Source of the DNA: Candidatus Falkowbacteria bacterium CG02_land_8_20_14_3_00_36_14
GTDB lineage: Bacteria; Patescibacteriota; Patescibacteriia; Patescibacteriales; UM-FILTER-36-11
Reading direction: 5' to 3'
Assembly: GCA_002781265.1 (NCBI GenBank)
Contig: PETS01000021.1
Span: 1-38,624, forward strand
Length of the DNA stretch: 38,624 bases
The notes beneath the pieces are model-generated. The model was not told the DNA's origin, did not search any database, and saw only the letters and a list, made by a program, of their open reading frames with translations. How positions within the stretch are numbered: the first letter of the stretch is position 1; every line of letters begins with the position of its first letter. Both the position numbers and the translations under genes were made by a program. Of this stretch, positions 1 through 7,475 are shown piece by piece.

Positions 1-1
1 C

Positions 2-130
2 GATTTTAACGGCTGCCAAATAGATAAATTAGGCAAGTATGACATTTCTACTTTGCCCAATGGTATGACATTTCTAAATAGCCTTTACATTAACGTTTTA
101 TTATTTGACTGGTATATGCAAAAAGAGTAA
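2..130 (+). other. Open frame entering from the left edge, possible tail of an upstream gene
   Basis: The frame starting at base 2 is open from the window edge to TAA at 128-130 and would encode 42 residues ending in WYMQKE. The peptide matches nothing I recognise. A second frame (from base 3) would end a different upstream gene with ILTAAK at the TAG at 21-23, so which frame is real cannot be decided from this window. The 13-bp direct repeat lying inside it argues for non-coding, possibly insertion-sequence-end DNA instead. Confidence 0.2.
38..76. repeat. 13-bp direct repeat TATGACATTTCTA, two copies
   Basis: TATGACATTTCTA occurs at 38-50 and again at 64-76, with starts 26 bases apart. The first copy is framed by GGCAA (32-36) and TTGCC (53-57), which could form a hairpin. 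Repeated short ends of this kind are typical of insertion-sequence termini or operator pairs. No transposase is visible inside the window, so the identity is open. Confidence 0.4.
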
Positions 131-133
131 GAT
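105..133 (+). promoter_or_regulatory. Candidate rlmN promoter (TTGACT-17-TAAGAT)
   Basis: TTGACT (105-110) and TAAGAT (128-133) are separated by 17 bases. The -10 box ends 6 bases before the ATG at 140, so the expected start of transcription falls on or next to the start codon. No convincing Shine-Dalgarno sequence is present. This would be a leaderless message. Confidence 0.4.
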
Positions 134-139
134 TCTATT

Positions 140-1138
140 ATGGATTTAAATAATTTAAAAATAATTTTAAAAGATGAGCCGTCCTACCGCTACCGGCAGG
201 TGGAGAAGGCGATTTATAAAGATTTAATAAATGATTGGGCAGAGGCGACCAACTTGCCTAAAAATTTAAGGCAGAAGTTAAATCATGAATGTCCGCTGGC
301 TATCAATGGCGAAATTTTTAAATCAAAAGATAATAAAACCATTAAAGCGGTTATTTCTTTAGCTGATGGGAAAAAAATAGAATCTGTTTTAATGCGCCAT
401 CGCGGCGGGCGCAATTCCATTTGTGTTTCTTCCCAGGTCGGCTGCCTTTTGGGCTGTCAATTTTGCGCTACTGGCGCTATGGGCTACAAAAGGAATTTGA
501 ATAAAAGCGAGATCATAGAGCAGTTTTTATTTCTAGCCAGATACCTGAATAAAATTAATCCGTTGGAAAAAATTTCCAATGTGATATTCATGGGCATGGG
601 CGAGCCGTTTTTAAATTATGAAAATGTTCTCGGCGCCATTTATGATATCAACGACCAAAATAAAATCGGCTTGGGCGCCCGCCATATTTCCATTTCTACC
701 GCCGGCATCATTGATGGCATAAAAAAATTAGCCAAAGAAAAATTACAGATTAATTTAGCCATTTCCCTGCACGCTCCGGATGATAAATTAAGATCGGAAT
801 TAATGCCGATTAATAAGCGCTATCCCTTGCCGAAATTGTTGGCCGCCGTGGATAATTATATTATTAAGACTTCCCGCCGGGTGATGTTTGAATATTTATT
901 AATTGATAATATCAATGATACTTTTACGCAATCTAAAAAATTAGCCGTACTAATGAAAAAGCCGCTTTATTTGGTTAACTTGATTTCTTATAATCCAACT
1001 GGAAAATTTGAGCCGTCTTCCCGAGAAGCTATTAAAAAATTTAGAAATATTTTGGAAAAAGAAGGAGTAGCCGTCACTCAAAGGAACAGCCTCGGCCAGG
1101 ATATAAACGCCGCCTGCGGACAATTGGCACAAATTTAA
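140..1138 (+). CDS. rlmN: 23S rRNA (adenine(2503)-C2)-methyltransferase RlmN
   Basis: Radical SAM methyltransferase that methylates C2 of A2503 in 23S rRNA (and often A37 of some tRNAs), tuning peptidyl transfer and decoding. The 332-aa length is slightly short of the usual 350-380. The 4Fe-4S/SAM motif CLLGCQFC has the RlmN spacing CxxxCxxC (around residues 103-110). GMGEPFLN (around 151-158) is the SAM-binding GGEP-type motif. The C-terminal SLGQDINAACGQLA carries the conserved cysteine that forms the covalent RNA intermediate; the other conserved cysteine lies in ICVSSQVGC. The N-terminal RNA-binding helical region includes PSYRYRQVEKAIY. The gene is alone in its transcription unit, followed by a hairpin terminator. 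The function is secure from the motifs. Confidence 0.95.
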   Translation: MDLNNLKIILKDEPSYRYRQVEKAIYKDLINDWAEATNLPKNLRQKLNHECPLAINGEIFKSKDNKTIKAVISLADGKKIESVLMRHRGGRNSICVSSQVGCLLGCQFCATGAMGYKRNLNKSEIIEQFLFLARYLNKINPLEKISNVIFMGMGEPFLNYENVLGAIYDINDQNKIGLGARHISISTAGIIDGIKKLAKEKLQINLAISLHAPDDKLRSELMPINKRYPLPKLLAAVDNYIIKTSRRVMFEYLLIDNINDTFTQSKKLAVLMKKPLYLVNLISYNPTGKFEPSSREAIKKFRNILEKEGVAVTQRNSLGQDINAACGQLAQI

Positions 1139-1170
1139 AATATTTTTATTTAATATTAATTATTTTATTT

Positions 1171-1210
1171 AGACAGCCGATGTCCAATTGGACATCGGCT
1201 GTCTTTGTCT
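1171..1210 (+). terminator. Perfect-palindrome terminator after rlmN
   Basis: Bases 1171-1204 form a 34-base perfect palindrome (arms of 17 beginning AGACAGCCGATG) directly followed by the T-rich TTGTCTT. It lies 32 bases after the rlmN stop codon. The T-tract is imperfect, so termination strength is uncertain, but the symmetry is unmistakable. The real hairpin would open a small loop around the AATT centre. Confidence 0.7.
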
Positions 1211-1238
1211 TATAATATATAATTGGTTCTTATTAATA

Positions 1239-1283
1239 TTGTTATTATGCAATAAAAGATGTATTATATTATAGGGTTATAAT
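1239..1283 (+). promoter_or_regulatory. Promoter region of the ABC exporter operon
   Basis: Two candidates overlap. TTGTTA (1239-1244) and TATTAT (1262-1267) are spaced by 17 bases and would give a leader of about 15 bases. A perfect TATAAT (1278-1283) lies 5 bases before the ATG at 1289 but has no good -35; it would give a leaderless transcript. Confidence 0.5.
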
Positions 1284-1288
1284 AATTT

Positions 1289-2074
1289 ATGATAGAAGTA
1301 AAAAATTTAACAAAAAAATTCAATGATTTTATAGCGGTTGACAATCTCTCTTTTTCGGTAAAGAAAGGAGAGATATTTGCTTTTTTAGGTCCGAATGGAG
1401 CCGGTAAAACCACCTGCATAAAAATATTTACTACTTTATTAAAGCCGACAGCCGGCGAAGTTTTTATTAATGGAATTAATCCGGTGGAAAATCCCAATAA
1501 AGTAAGAAAATTATTCGGGATAATATTTCAGGACCAGAGTTTGGATGATGAACTGACCGTTCTGGAAAATATGAATTTTCACGGAGTCTTATACGGCGTA
1601 GCCAAAGATTTGAGGATTAATAGAATTGAAGAGCTTTTAAAAATGGTTGAATTATGGGAGCGGAGGAATGAACTGGTGAAGAATTTTTCCGGCGGGATGA
1701 AAAGGCGCTTGGAAATTGCCCGCGGGCTTCTGCACCACCCAAAAATTATTTTTTTAGATGAGCCCACCTTGGGGCTTGATCCGCAGACTAGAAACCATAT
1801 CTGGAATTATATAAAAGAACTTAATCAGAAGAAAAATATTACCGTATTTTTTACCACCCATTATATGGAAGAAGCGGCTAAGGTGGCGGATAGAATCGCT
1901 ATTATTGATAAAGGCGTAATTACAGCCGAAGGCACGGCGGCAGAATTAATAAACATAACAAACACCAATTCCTTGGAAGAAGCATTTTTAAAATTAACCG
2001 GAAAAATTATCCGCGAAGAGGGAGAAAAAAATATTGATCAATTAAGAATGCAGAGAAAATTATGGAAAAGATAA
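1289..2074 (+). CDS. ABC-2 type exporter, ATP-binding subunit (DrrA/CcmA-like)
   Basis: Nucleotide-binding domain of an ABC exporter, 261 aa. Visible motifs are Walker A GPNGAGKTT (around residues 34-42), a Q-loop at FGIIFQDQ (around 76-83), the signature FSGGMKRRLE (around 133-142), Walker B IIFLDEPTLGLD (around 153-164) and the switch histidine in FFTTHYMEEA. The C-terminal extension is short, as in the DrrA (daunorubicin-resistance) branch. The next gene encodes the permease and overlaps it by 13 bases, so the two are translationally coupled and must form one transporter. The substrate cannot be read from sequence; lipid-linked, drug or glycan export are all possible. Confidence 0.93.
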   Translation: MIEVKNLTKKFNDFIAVDNLSFSVKKGEIFAFLGPNGAGKTTCIKIFTTLLKPTAGEVFINGINPVENPNKVRKLFGIIFQDQSLDDELTVLENMNFHGVLYGVAKDLRINRIEELLKMVELWERRNELVKNFSGGMKRRLEIARGLLHHPKIIFLDEPTLGLDPQTRNHIWNYIKELNQKKNITVFFTTHYMEEAAKVADRIAIIDKGVITAEGTAAELINITNTNSLEEAFLKLTGKIIREEGEKNIDQLRMQRKLWKR

Positions 2075-2829
2075 AACGCACAATTTATATTATCGCCATT
2101 CTTTGGCTGAGGCAGATAAAACGCTATATCCGCTCGCGCACTCGCATGCTTGGCTCTTTGGGCCAGCCGATTTTATTTTTGGTGGCCCTTGGCTTTGGCT
2201 TCGGTCCCATATTTGAAAAAGCCGGCGGTGGGGATTATATCCAGTTTTTAGCGCCGGGTATAATTGCTATGACTATTATTTTCACGGCCATATTTTCCGG
2301 CATTGAAGTGATTGCCGACAAGCAGTTTGGATTTTTAAAAGAAACTTTAGTGGCGCCGGTGTCCCGCTATTCTATAATGATCGGTCGGACATTGGGCGGC
2401 GCGACCGTGGCCGTAGTGCAGGGAATAATTATTTTTATTCTGGCTGTAATTATCGGTTTTCATCCTTTAATTACTTTAAGTTTTCCTTTAGCATTCGTTT
2501 ATATGATATTAATTGCTTTGTTTTTTACCGGTTTGGGTACGGCTATCGGCTCAGTACTGGATGATATGCATGCCTTTCCTTTAATAATAAATTTTTTAAT
2601 TATGCCTTTATTTTTTCTTTCCGGCGCTCTTTTTCCTTTAAAGAATCTGTCTCAAGCTATAAATATAGCCGCCATGATTAATCCTCTTTCCTATGGAGTT
2701 GACGGCATTAGAGGCGTACTGGTCGGTCAGGTTCATTTCGGCCTTTTAACCGATTTTACGGTTTTGGTTGCTTTTTCCGTGTTTATTCTTTTCCTAGGTA
2801 GTTATTTATTTTCAAAAATTAAGGTTTAA
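2062..2829 (+). CDS. ABC-2 type exporter, membrane permease subunit (DrrB-like)
   Basis: Integral membrane partner of the preceding ATPase, 255 aa, with about six hydrophobic segments starting around residues 30, 60, 105, 137, 172 and 230. The motif PVSRYSIMIGRTLGG (around 98-112) and the segment IINPLSYGVDGIRGVLVG (in MINPLSYGVDGIRG) are characteristic of the ABC2_membrane/DrrB family, where NPLxYxxDxxR is conserved. The start codon lies inside the end of the ATPase gene. The most likely role is export of a hydrophobic compound; the substrate is unknown. Confidence 0.9.
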   Translation: MEKIKRTIYIIAILWLRQIKRYIRSRTRMLGSLGQPILFLVALGFGFGPIFEKAGGGDYIQFLAPGIIAMTIIFTAIFSGIEVIADKQFGFLKETLVAPVSRYSIMIGRTLGGATVAVVQGIIIFILAVIIGFHPLITLSFPLAFVYMILIALFFTGLGTAIGSVLDDMHAFPLIINFLIMPLFFLSGALFPLKNLSQAINIAAMINPLSYGVDGIRGVLVGQVHFGLLTDFTVLVAFSVFILFLGSYLFSKIKV

Positions 2830-2838
2830 TACTATTTA

Positions 2839-3408
2839 ATGGATAAAAAAATAAAAATTAAGGGTGAAGATATTAATTACAAAATCAGGAAAAGCCGGCG
2901 GGCAAGAAGATTGCGTCTGGCTGTTTATTGCGATACCAGCATTATTGTAACCATGCCGAGGGGGGCGGTGGAAAATGCCGCGGAGAAATTCTTAATTGCT
3001 AAAGCAAATTGGCTTTTAAAAAAGATAAATTATTTTAAAAAATATAAAAATACCTCTTTGTCCAAATTTTCCCGAGGAGATTATTTTAAAAAGAAAAAAG
3101 ACGCTTTTAATTTAATAATAGAAAAAATTTATTATTATAATAAAATATATAATTTTAAATTCAATAGAATTTCTATCAGAAACCAGAAAACCAGATGGGG
3201 GAGCTGTTCGAAAAAAGGAAATTTAAATTTTAACTATAAAATAATCTATTTATCCCTGAAATTAGCTGATTATATAATAGTCCATGAATTATGCCATTTG
3301 CAGGAATTCAACCATTCCAGCCAGTTTTGGAATTTGGTGGCTAGAAGCTTTCCGGATTATAAGATAATCAAAAAACAGCTTACAAAAGAAGGACTATTAC
3401 TATATTGA
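2839..3408 (+). CDS. YgjP-like (DUF45) metal-dependent hydrolase
   Basis: A 189-aa protein of the YgjP/M48-like family. The zinc signature VHELCHLQEFNHSSQFW (around residues 147-163) gives the HExxH-like HELCH plus a downstream histidine as metal ligands, and the upstream RNQKTRWGSCSKKGNLNFN block (around 112-130) is the family's second hallmark. The N-terminal part is rich in basic residues (KSRRARRLRLAV). It follows the permease gene after only 9 bases, so it is probably co-transcribed. Some family members have been reported as nucleotide pyrophosphatases while others are only predicted peptidases; the exact substrate here is not determinable. It ends with TGA, one of the genes showing that UGA is a normal stop here. 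Confidence 0.88.
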   Translation: MDKKIKIKGEDINYKIRKSRRARRLRLAVYCDTSIIVTMPRGAVENAAEKFLIAKANWLLKKINYFKKYKNTSLSKFSRGDYFKKKKDAFNLIIEKIYYYNKIYNFKFNRISIRNQKTRWGSCSKKGNLNFNYKIIYLSLKLADYIIVHELCHLQEFNHSSQFWNLVARSFPDYKIIKKQLTKEGLLLY

Positions 3409-3454
3409 ATAAATCCCCTTACCCTTGTCAGGGTAAAACAAGGAAAAGCGTGTA

Positions 3455-3483
3455 TTGAATGAAGCTCTAAATAATGGTAAAAT
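3455..3483 (+). promoter_or_regulatory. Candidate promoter TTGAAT-17-TAAAAT
   Basis: TTGAAT (3455-3460) and TAAAAT (3478-3483) are spaced by 17 bases and would start transcription around 3490, 12 bases before the ATG at 3502. Just upstream, TACCC (3420-3424) and GGGTA (3431-3435) can form a small hairpin that may end the preceding transcript. Confidence 0.5.
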
Positions 3484-3501
3484 ATAGGAAATAATAAAAC
3501 T

Positions 3502-4164
3502 ATGAATATTTTTCATAATAATGAAAATGAAAAAAGGGAAAAGGAAAGGTTGGCGGTTATTAATTTTTCCCGCGCATTTTTCGCCGGCATAATAATATTT
3601 GAAATATTAAATTTTTTAAAAATTTTAGAATTTAATACTCAATTTACCTGGTTGGGCCTGGTTATTACTTCAATCATGATGCTGGGCCTGTTAGAAGTTA
3701 CCGCTTATAAATACAAAAAGAAAAAGGGGCACTATCTGCATTGGTCTATTTGGATAATTGTGGCTCTAAGCATCGGTTTGGATGCGGCTGGAGACTTTTT
3801 TCATTTATATGGAAAAATTTACTGGTGGGACCAGGCTGTTCATTTTTTTGTCAGCGCGGTTATAACCTTTACTTTATTTGTGGTAATCAGCTCTTTTTGG
3901 ATTGATAAATTTAAATACAGCTTGCTTTTTAAAACCGGCCGGTTTGAACTGTCACTTTTTTTAGCCGCCACTTCAACCGTGAGCTTAGGGGCGTTTTATG
4001 AGATAGAAGAATACCTGGAAGATGTTATTTTCCATACCAACCGTTTGGGGCCGGGAGCCGATACGGCTAATGATTTATTTTTAAATGTTTCCGGGGCGGC
4101 AACAACTGTAATTTTGCTTATAATTTATTATTTAATAACTCACAAAAGAAAAGTTTTTGATTAA
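3502..4164 (+). CDS. Polytopic membrane protein, DUF2238 (YjdF)-like
   Basis: A 220-aa membrane protein with about five to six hydrophobic segments (around residues 23-43, 50-68, 80-97, 112-134, 151-166 and 197-214). The core has the pattern of DUF2238: a helix with DAAGDFFHLYG, then YWWDQAVHFFVSAV, then GAFYEIEEYLED followed by GADTANDLFLNVSGA. The conserved acidic and histidine residues (D, WD..H, E..E, DT..D) sit in or next to the membrane and suggest a metal- or lipid-linked active site, but no function is established for the family. It has its own promoter and is followed by 256 bases without a gene. Confidence 0.75.
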   Translation: MNIFHNNENEKREKERLAVINFSRAFFAGIIIFEILNFLKILEFNTQFTWLGLVITSIMMLGLLEVTAYKYKKKKGHYLHWSIWIIVALSIGLDAAGDFFHLYGKIYWWDQAVHFFVSAVITFTLFVVISSFWIDKFKYSLLFKTGRFELSLFLAATSTVSLGAFYEIEEYLEDVIFHTNRLGPGADTANDLFLNVSGAATTVILLIIYYLITHKRKVFD

Positions 4165-4420
4165 TTTTTTATTTATATTATTTAGGGTATAAAAAAATTA
4201 AATAAATAGTCAGAGTTTTATCATCAGCGATATATTATAATTATAAAGAAGTTGTTTAGATTTTAAAATCTATATTAAAATTATTATAAATAAATACTTG
4301 ATTTTATTGGCTTTTTTTTGATTTTAGTATATAATGTTTATATTAGAAGCAATAATCTGTGGATAAGAGTAATGTTTTAAATAATTAAATATTTAATTAA
4401 TTAAGCTAAATAAAAAAATT
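4165..4420 (+). promoter_or_regulatory. Intergenic region with the HU promoter (TTGGCT-17-TATAAT)
   Basis: The region is very AT-rich and holds no gene. TTGGCT (4307-4312) and a perfect TATAAT (4330-4335) are separated by 17 bases and would start transcription around 4342. This leaves a leader of about 79 bases before the HU gene. No strong hairpin or Shine-Dalgarno sequence is seen in the leader. Confidence 0.55.
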
Positions 4421-4702
4421 ATGGCAAAAATGACAAAATCTCAAATCTTAGCGTCATTAGCTGAGAGCACTAATCTTAGCAAAAAAGACGTGGATAATTT
4501 GCTGGAAAATTTAACTAATTTGGCCTACAAAGAAGTTAAGTCAAGCGGAGAATTCGTTGTCCCAGGCATTGGAAAATTAGTGAAGGTAAACCGCAAAGCC
4601 AGAATGGGCCGAAATCCCGCTACTGGCGCTTCTATCCAGATTCCGGCTAAAACAGTGGTAAAGTTCAGAATTGCCAAAGCCGCCAAAGAAGCAGTATTGT
4701 AA
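4421..4702 (+). CDS. hup: HU family nucleoid DNA-binding protein
   Basis: Small dimeric architectural protein (93 aa) that bends and compacts DNA. The beta-arm signature GRNPATGASIQIPAKTVVKF (around residues 63-82) is diagnostic, with the arm-tip proline in IPAKT. The N-terminal helices contain the usual MTKSQILASLAESTNLSKKDV pattern in which the family reads K-x-E-L/I. The length matches the usual 90-95. It has its own promoter and a shared bidirectional terminator. HU versus IHF cannot be separated with certainty, but a single homodimeric HU is the common case in reduced genomes. Confidence 0.95.
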   Translation: MAKMTKSQILASLAESTNLSKKDVDNLLENLTNLAYKEVKSSGEFVVPGIGKLVKVNRKARMGRNPATGASIQIPAKTVVKFRIAKAAKEAVL

Positions 4703-4728
4703 TCAATCATTGAATATTCATTCAATAT

Positions 4729-4760
4729 AAAAAACACCCCCTAATTAGGGAGTGTTTTTT
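4729..4760. terminator. Bidirectional terminator between HU and the giant surface-protein gene
   Basis: The arms AAAAAACAC-CCCTAATT and AATTAGGG-GTGTTTTTT pair with one mismatch. The hairpin has A-runs on one side and T-runs on the other, so it can work on both strands. It lies between the convergent gene ends at 4702 and 4779. Confidence 0.8.
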
Positions 4761-4778
4761 ATATTTGGGTGTTAAATT

Positions 4779-7475
4779 TTATCTTGTAGCCCCAGAATAA
4801 GCTATTGCCCTAACAATGTCCCAGGCAGAAGCTGTTGATGGGTTATAGCCGTATATAGCTTTAAATGTTTTAATAGCCGTTTTTTCGGAATTTAAGTTTC
4901 TATCAGACGGACGCAAGCCATAGGCCATAACTATGACAGCGGCATCATCATGCGGATTAGACCTATTCGGTTCTCTTAAGTATGTTTTTTTAAATGAAGC
5001 GGTGGCATTAGCTTCAGACAAGTCGTTTTTCTCCGAAGGCCATCGGCCATTGGCAATTTTAATGGCATCATTCCATTCTTCTTCTGATTTTGGCAGTTTG
5101 CCAAAAGCGGATTTATAAGAATTAACTACCCCGGCTCGTTCGCCTTCGCCTAAAAAGATAGTTGTTTTAGTGCCATAAGCGATAAAATTATTAATAGCAT
5201 TAACATTATCTTTAGACAGGCCGGACGCGTCTTTAATTAAATCAGAAACATATTTTTTAACGCTCACTTGCTCTTTGGCTAAATCCCTCTTAAAGCCAAG
5301 CTTTCCTAATAGGGCATTAACATTGGCCTTGATTATATCAGCGGCTTCAGTGGCAATAGTAATTATTTTTTGGGCAAACTCTTCTGTTATTTGGGCGGTC
5401 TTGTCCGCGACTTCTTCAATTTTTGCTTTAGTTTCATTGATTATTTCCGGTAAAGTGGTTTTGATTTCACTGCCGCAAGCTCTTTTTCTGGAATCTTCTT
5501 GAGCAGAAGTAAGAACGCAACCAGTAGGGGACTGGGATAAAATATTTCTATATTCCCAGCCATCAGTACAAATACCCTGCCATACATTATAAGTGGCCGT
5601 GGTGCAGTTTGAAGCAGACAGGCCGCTTGAATTGCCGCCACTGCTTGAAGACGCACAGCTATTGCCGCTTTGAGTATAGCCGGAATTGCATGTAATAGCG
5701 CAATTGGCGCCTACTGTTCCATTAGAGACTGTTTTATTGGAGCAAACTTGCAGTGCGGTTGAACTGGCCAAGGCGGTTTCATTGCCGCCGTCGTCAGCCG
5801 CGGTTACTTTATAATAATAACTAGTCCAGGAACTTGCGGCGGAATCAGAGTACGTTGTTCCGGAAATATCGCTGGTGTTAATCTGGGCATAGGTTGAGCC
5901 GTCAGTTGAACGGTAGACTTCATAACCAAGAAGATCGGTGATGGGGGTGGTGTTCAAGTTAGTGGTAACCGCTGTCCAAGAAAGAGCCACGGAAGTTCCG
6001 GAGCCGCTTGATTGGGCAAGGCCGGTGGGAGAAGCTGGAAAGAGAGAGTCCTGGGGTTGGGTAGCCGAGAAGACGGTCAAGTGGTTTGTTTTTCCAGTCA
6101 ATACCAATTTGTAATCATAGTAGCTTGTGCCGGCGGTTAAAGCGTCAATAAATACTTCATAGCCGGTTTGGGTGGCGCTGTCCGCGACTTGCGTCCATTC
6201 AGTATCTGAGACAGCGGATTTATAATAGGCGTTTCTTACGACCGAGCTTAAATTGATCCAGTTGTTCAAAGAATTATCCCAGTAGCTGGCGGTTAAATTT
6301 TTTAACTTGGAATAATCAATAATATTCATAGCCGCGATATCCGCTTTATAATAAACAAGCTCAATGTCTAAATAAACGTCTTCGCCCAGAGTATTAATGG
6401 CGGTGTTATTGCTATCGGTCGCGGAAACGGTTTTACCGAGTCCGCCTAATGGTTCGGCCGAAGTTGTCTCGGTAACAGCGGCTGTTTCTTGAATGGTTAA
6501 GTTGCCGCTATTGGAATCGTCTCCTAAAGCGTATGGTGGAGCGGTAATTTTTACGCCAGTGCCGTCTGAAGCTGTATCATCAACAGTGCCTCCGGAAGCC
6601 GGAGTAATTGATTTGGATTTTATGTTCATCGTCCAGTTGGAATCGCTGGTTAAAGCGATATTTATACCGCTTTGCGAAATACCGCCGGTTACCGTGATAT
6701 TGGTTTTTGTATTCGCGACTCTATAACTCCCGTCTTTATAGCCGTTAGCTCCGGCGCTTACTTTCCATAAACCATTAGATACAGCTAATGAATAAATACC
6801 GGTAGCGTCGGCCGCGCTATAAGCCATAGCGCCGTTAGTTGTTTCTTCGGCCCAGACCCAGGTGTTGGGCAGGGCTTCAGTGGAAGTTGAGTAAGTGCCG
6901 CTTAAGTCAGTATCAACATAAACCCGGCCGGAAATGGTGGTCGCGCCGACTGCGGTAAGAGTAATAGTATTGGCAGTAGAGCTGGCTGTGCCGGAAATGC
7001 TTGTTGGTTGGGGAGAAAGGTAATTCGGCTTATCCGCGCCTAATTTATAATTGCCGCTTGCTAGTTTAGGCACAGTCAAAGAGAATGTTCCGTTAGAGCC
7101 GGATTCGGCGCCGGTAAAGAAGTTGGAGGATGGGTTGCCGATCCAGACCCAGGCATTGGCAACAGCGGCTCCGTCTGTAACCGAACCGGCAACAGTAATA
7201 GTGCCGGTTGTAGCATCCGGAAGAGTAAAGTAGACGGCGCGCGGCATGTTGGTTACTTTAATAGATTCGTAAGTATTGCTTAAGAGCGCGCGGCTGGCGG
7301 CGGTAGGAGAGTAAGAGCCGTAGCCAGGAATATCAAGATGCATCTGATAGAATTTGCCAGACGCGGAACCTTTTACTTTAATAGTGGAAGTCGCGGCTAA
7401 TCCGTTTATGTCGGTAAAAGAGCGATAGCCGGTAGGTTTAGGGTTGCCTCCATCAATAAGCCACTTCTTCAACAA
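4779..7475 (-). CDS. C-terminal part of the giant secreted surface protein (frameshifted off)
   Basis: An 898-codon frame that has no signal peptide and starts in the middle of a domain; the only initiator available is TTG at 7475, and it is very probably the downstream part of the next gene. Carboxypeptidase-regulatory-like beta-sandwich repeats sit at about residues 93-165 and 180-275, followed by a segment with SITPASGGTV (about 288), a fibronectin type III domain (PTGLAQSSG... YEVYRSTDG, about 481-575), a cysteine-rich stretch (NCAITCNSGYTQSGNSC and following, about 575-660), a charged coiled coil (about 675-730) and a C-terminal domain of three related units ending IAYSGATR. Real coding probably begins at about 7457, continuing from VEEVA in the upstream frame. 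Function: extracellular structural or adhesive protein (inferred). Confidence 0.8.
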   Translation of the reverse strand: MLKKWLIDGGNPKPTGYRSFTDINGLAATSTIKVKGSASGKFYQMHLDIPGYGSYSPTAASRALLSNTYESIKVTNMPRAVYFTLPDATTGTITVAGSVTDGAAVANAWVWIGNPSSNFFTGAESGSNGTFSLTVPKLASGNYKLGADKPNYLSPQPTSISGTASSTANTITLTAVGATTISGRVYVDTDLSGTYSTSTEALPNTWVWAEETTNGAMAYSAADATGIYSLAVSNGLWKVSAGANGYKDGSYRVANTKTNITVTGGISQSGINIALTSDSNWTMNIKSKSITPASGGTVDDTASDGTGVKITAPPYALGDDSNSGNLTIQETAAVTETTSAEPLGGLGKTVSATDSNNTAINTLGEDVYLDIELVYYKADIAAMNIIDYSKLKNLTASYWDNSLNNWINLSSVVRNAYYKSAVSDTEWTQVADSATQTGYEVFIDALTAGTSYYDYKLVLTGKTNHLTVFSATQPQDSLFPASPTGLAQSSGSGTSVALSWTAVTTNLNTTPITDLLGYEVYRSTDGSTYAQINTSDISGTTYSDSAASSWTSYYYKVTAADDGGNETALASSTALQVCSNKTVSNGTVGANCAITCNSGYTQSGNSCASSSSGGNSSGLSASNCTTATYNVWQGICTDGWEYRNILSQSPTGCVLTSAQEDSRKRACGSEIKTTLPEIINETKAKIEEVADKTAQITEEFAQKIITIATEAADIIKANVNALLGKLGFKRDLAKEQVSVKKYVSDLIKDASGLSKDNVNAINNFIAYGTKTTIFLGEGERAGVVNSYKSAFGKLPKSEEEWNDAIKIANGRWPSEKNDLSEANATASFKKTYLREPNRSNPHDDAAVIVMAYGLRPSDRNLNSEKTAIKTFKAIYGYNPSTASAWDIVRAIAYSGATR
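7453..7475 (-). other. Frameshift point joining the two halves of the giant protein
   Basis: In the minus-strand reading the upstream frame runs ...VEEV-A-Y-stop, with GCT TAT TGA at 7461-7453. Dropping one T (7458 or 7459) gives GCT ATT GAT GGA, that is VEEVAIDGGNP, which continues straight into the PKPTGYRSF of the downstream frame. The homopolymer is only two bases long, so simple polymerase slippage during expression is unlikely. A sequencing or assembly error or a recent mutation is the simplest explanation. Confidence 0.75.

Noticed and set aside
950..1132. Minus-strand frame inside rlmN
   Set aside because: Shadow of the conserved 3' end of rlmN, with no independent support.
7453..7475. 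Programmed ribosomal frameshift in the giant gene
   Set aside because: No slippery heptamer or long homopolymer and no evident downstream stimulator; a single extra base explains the break more simply.
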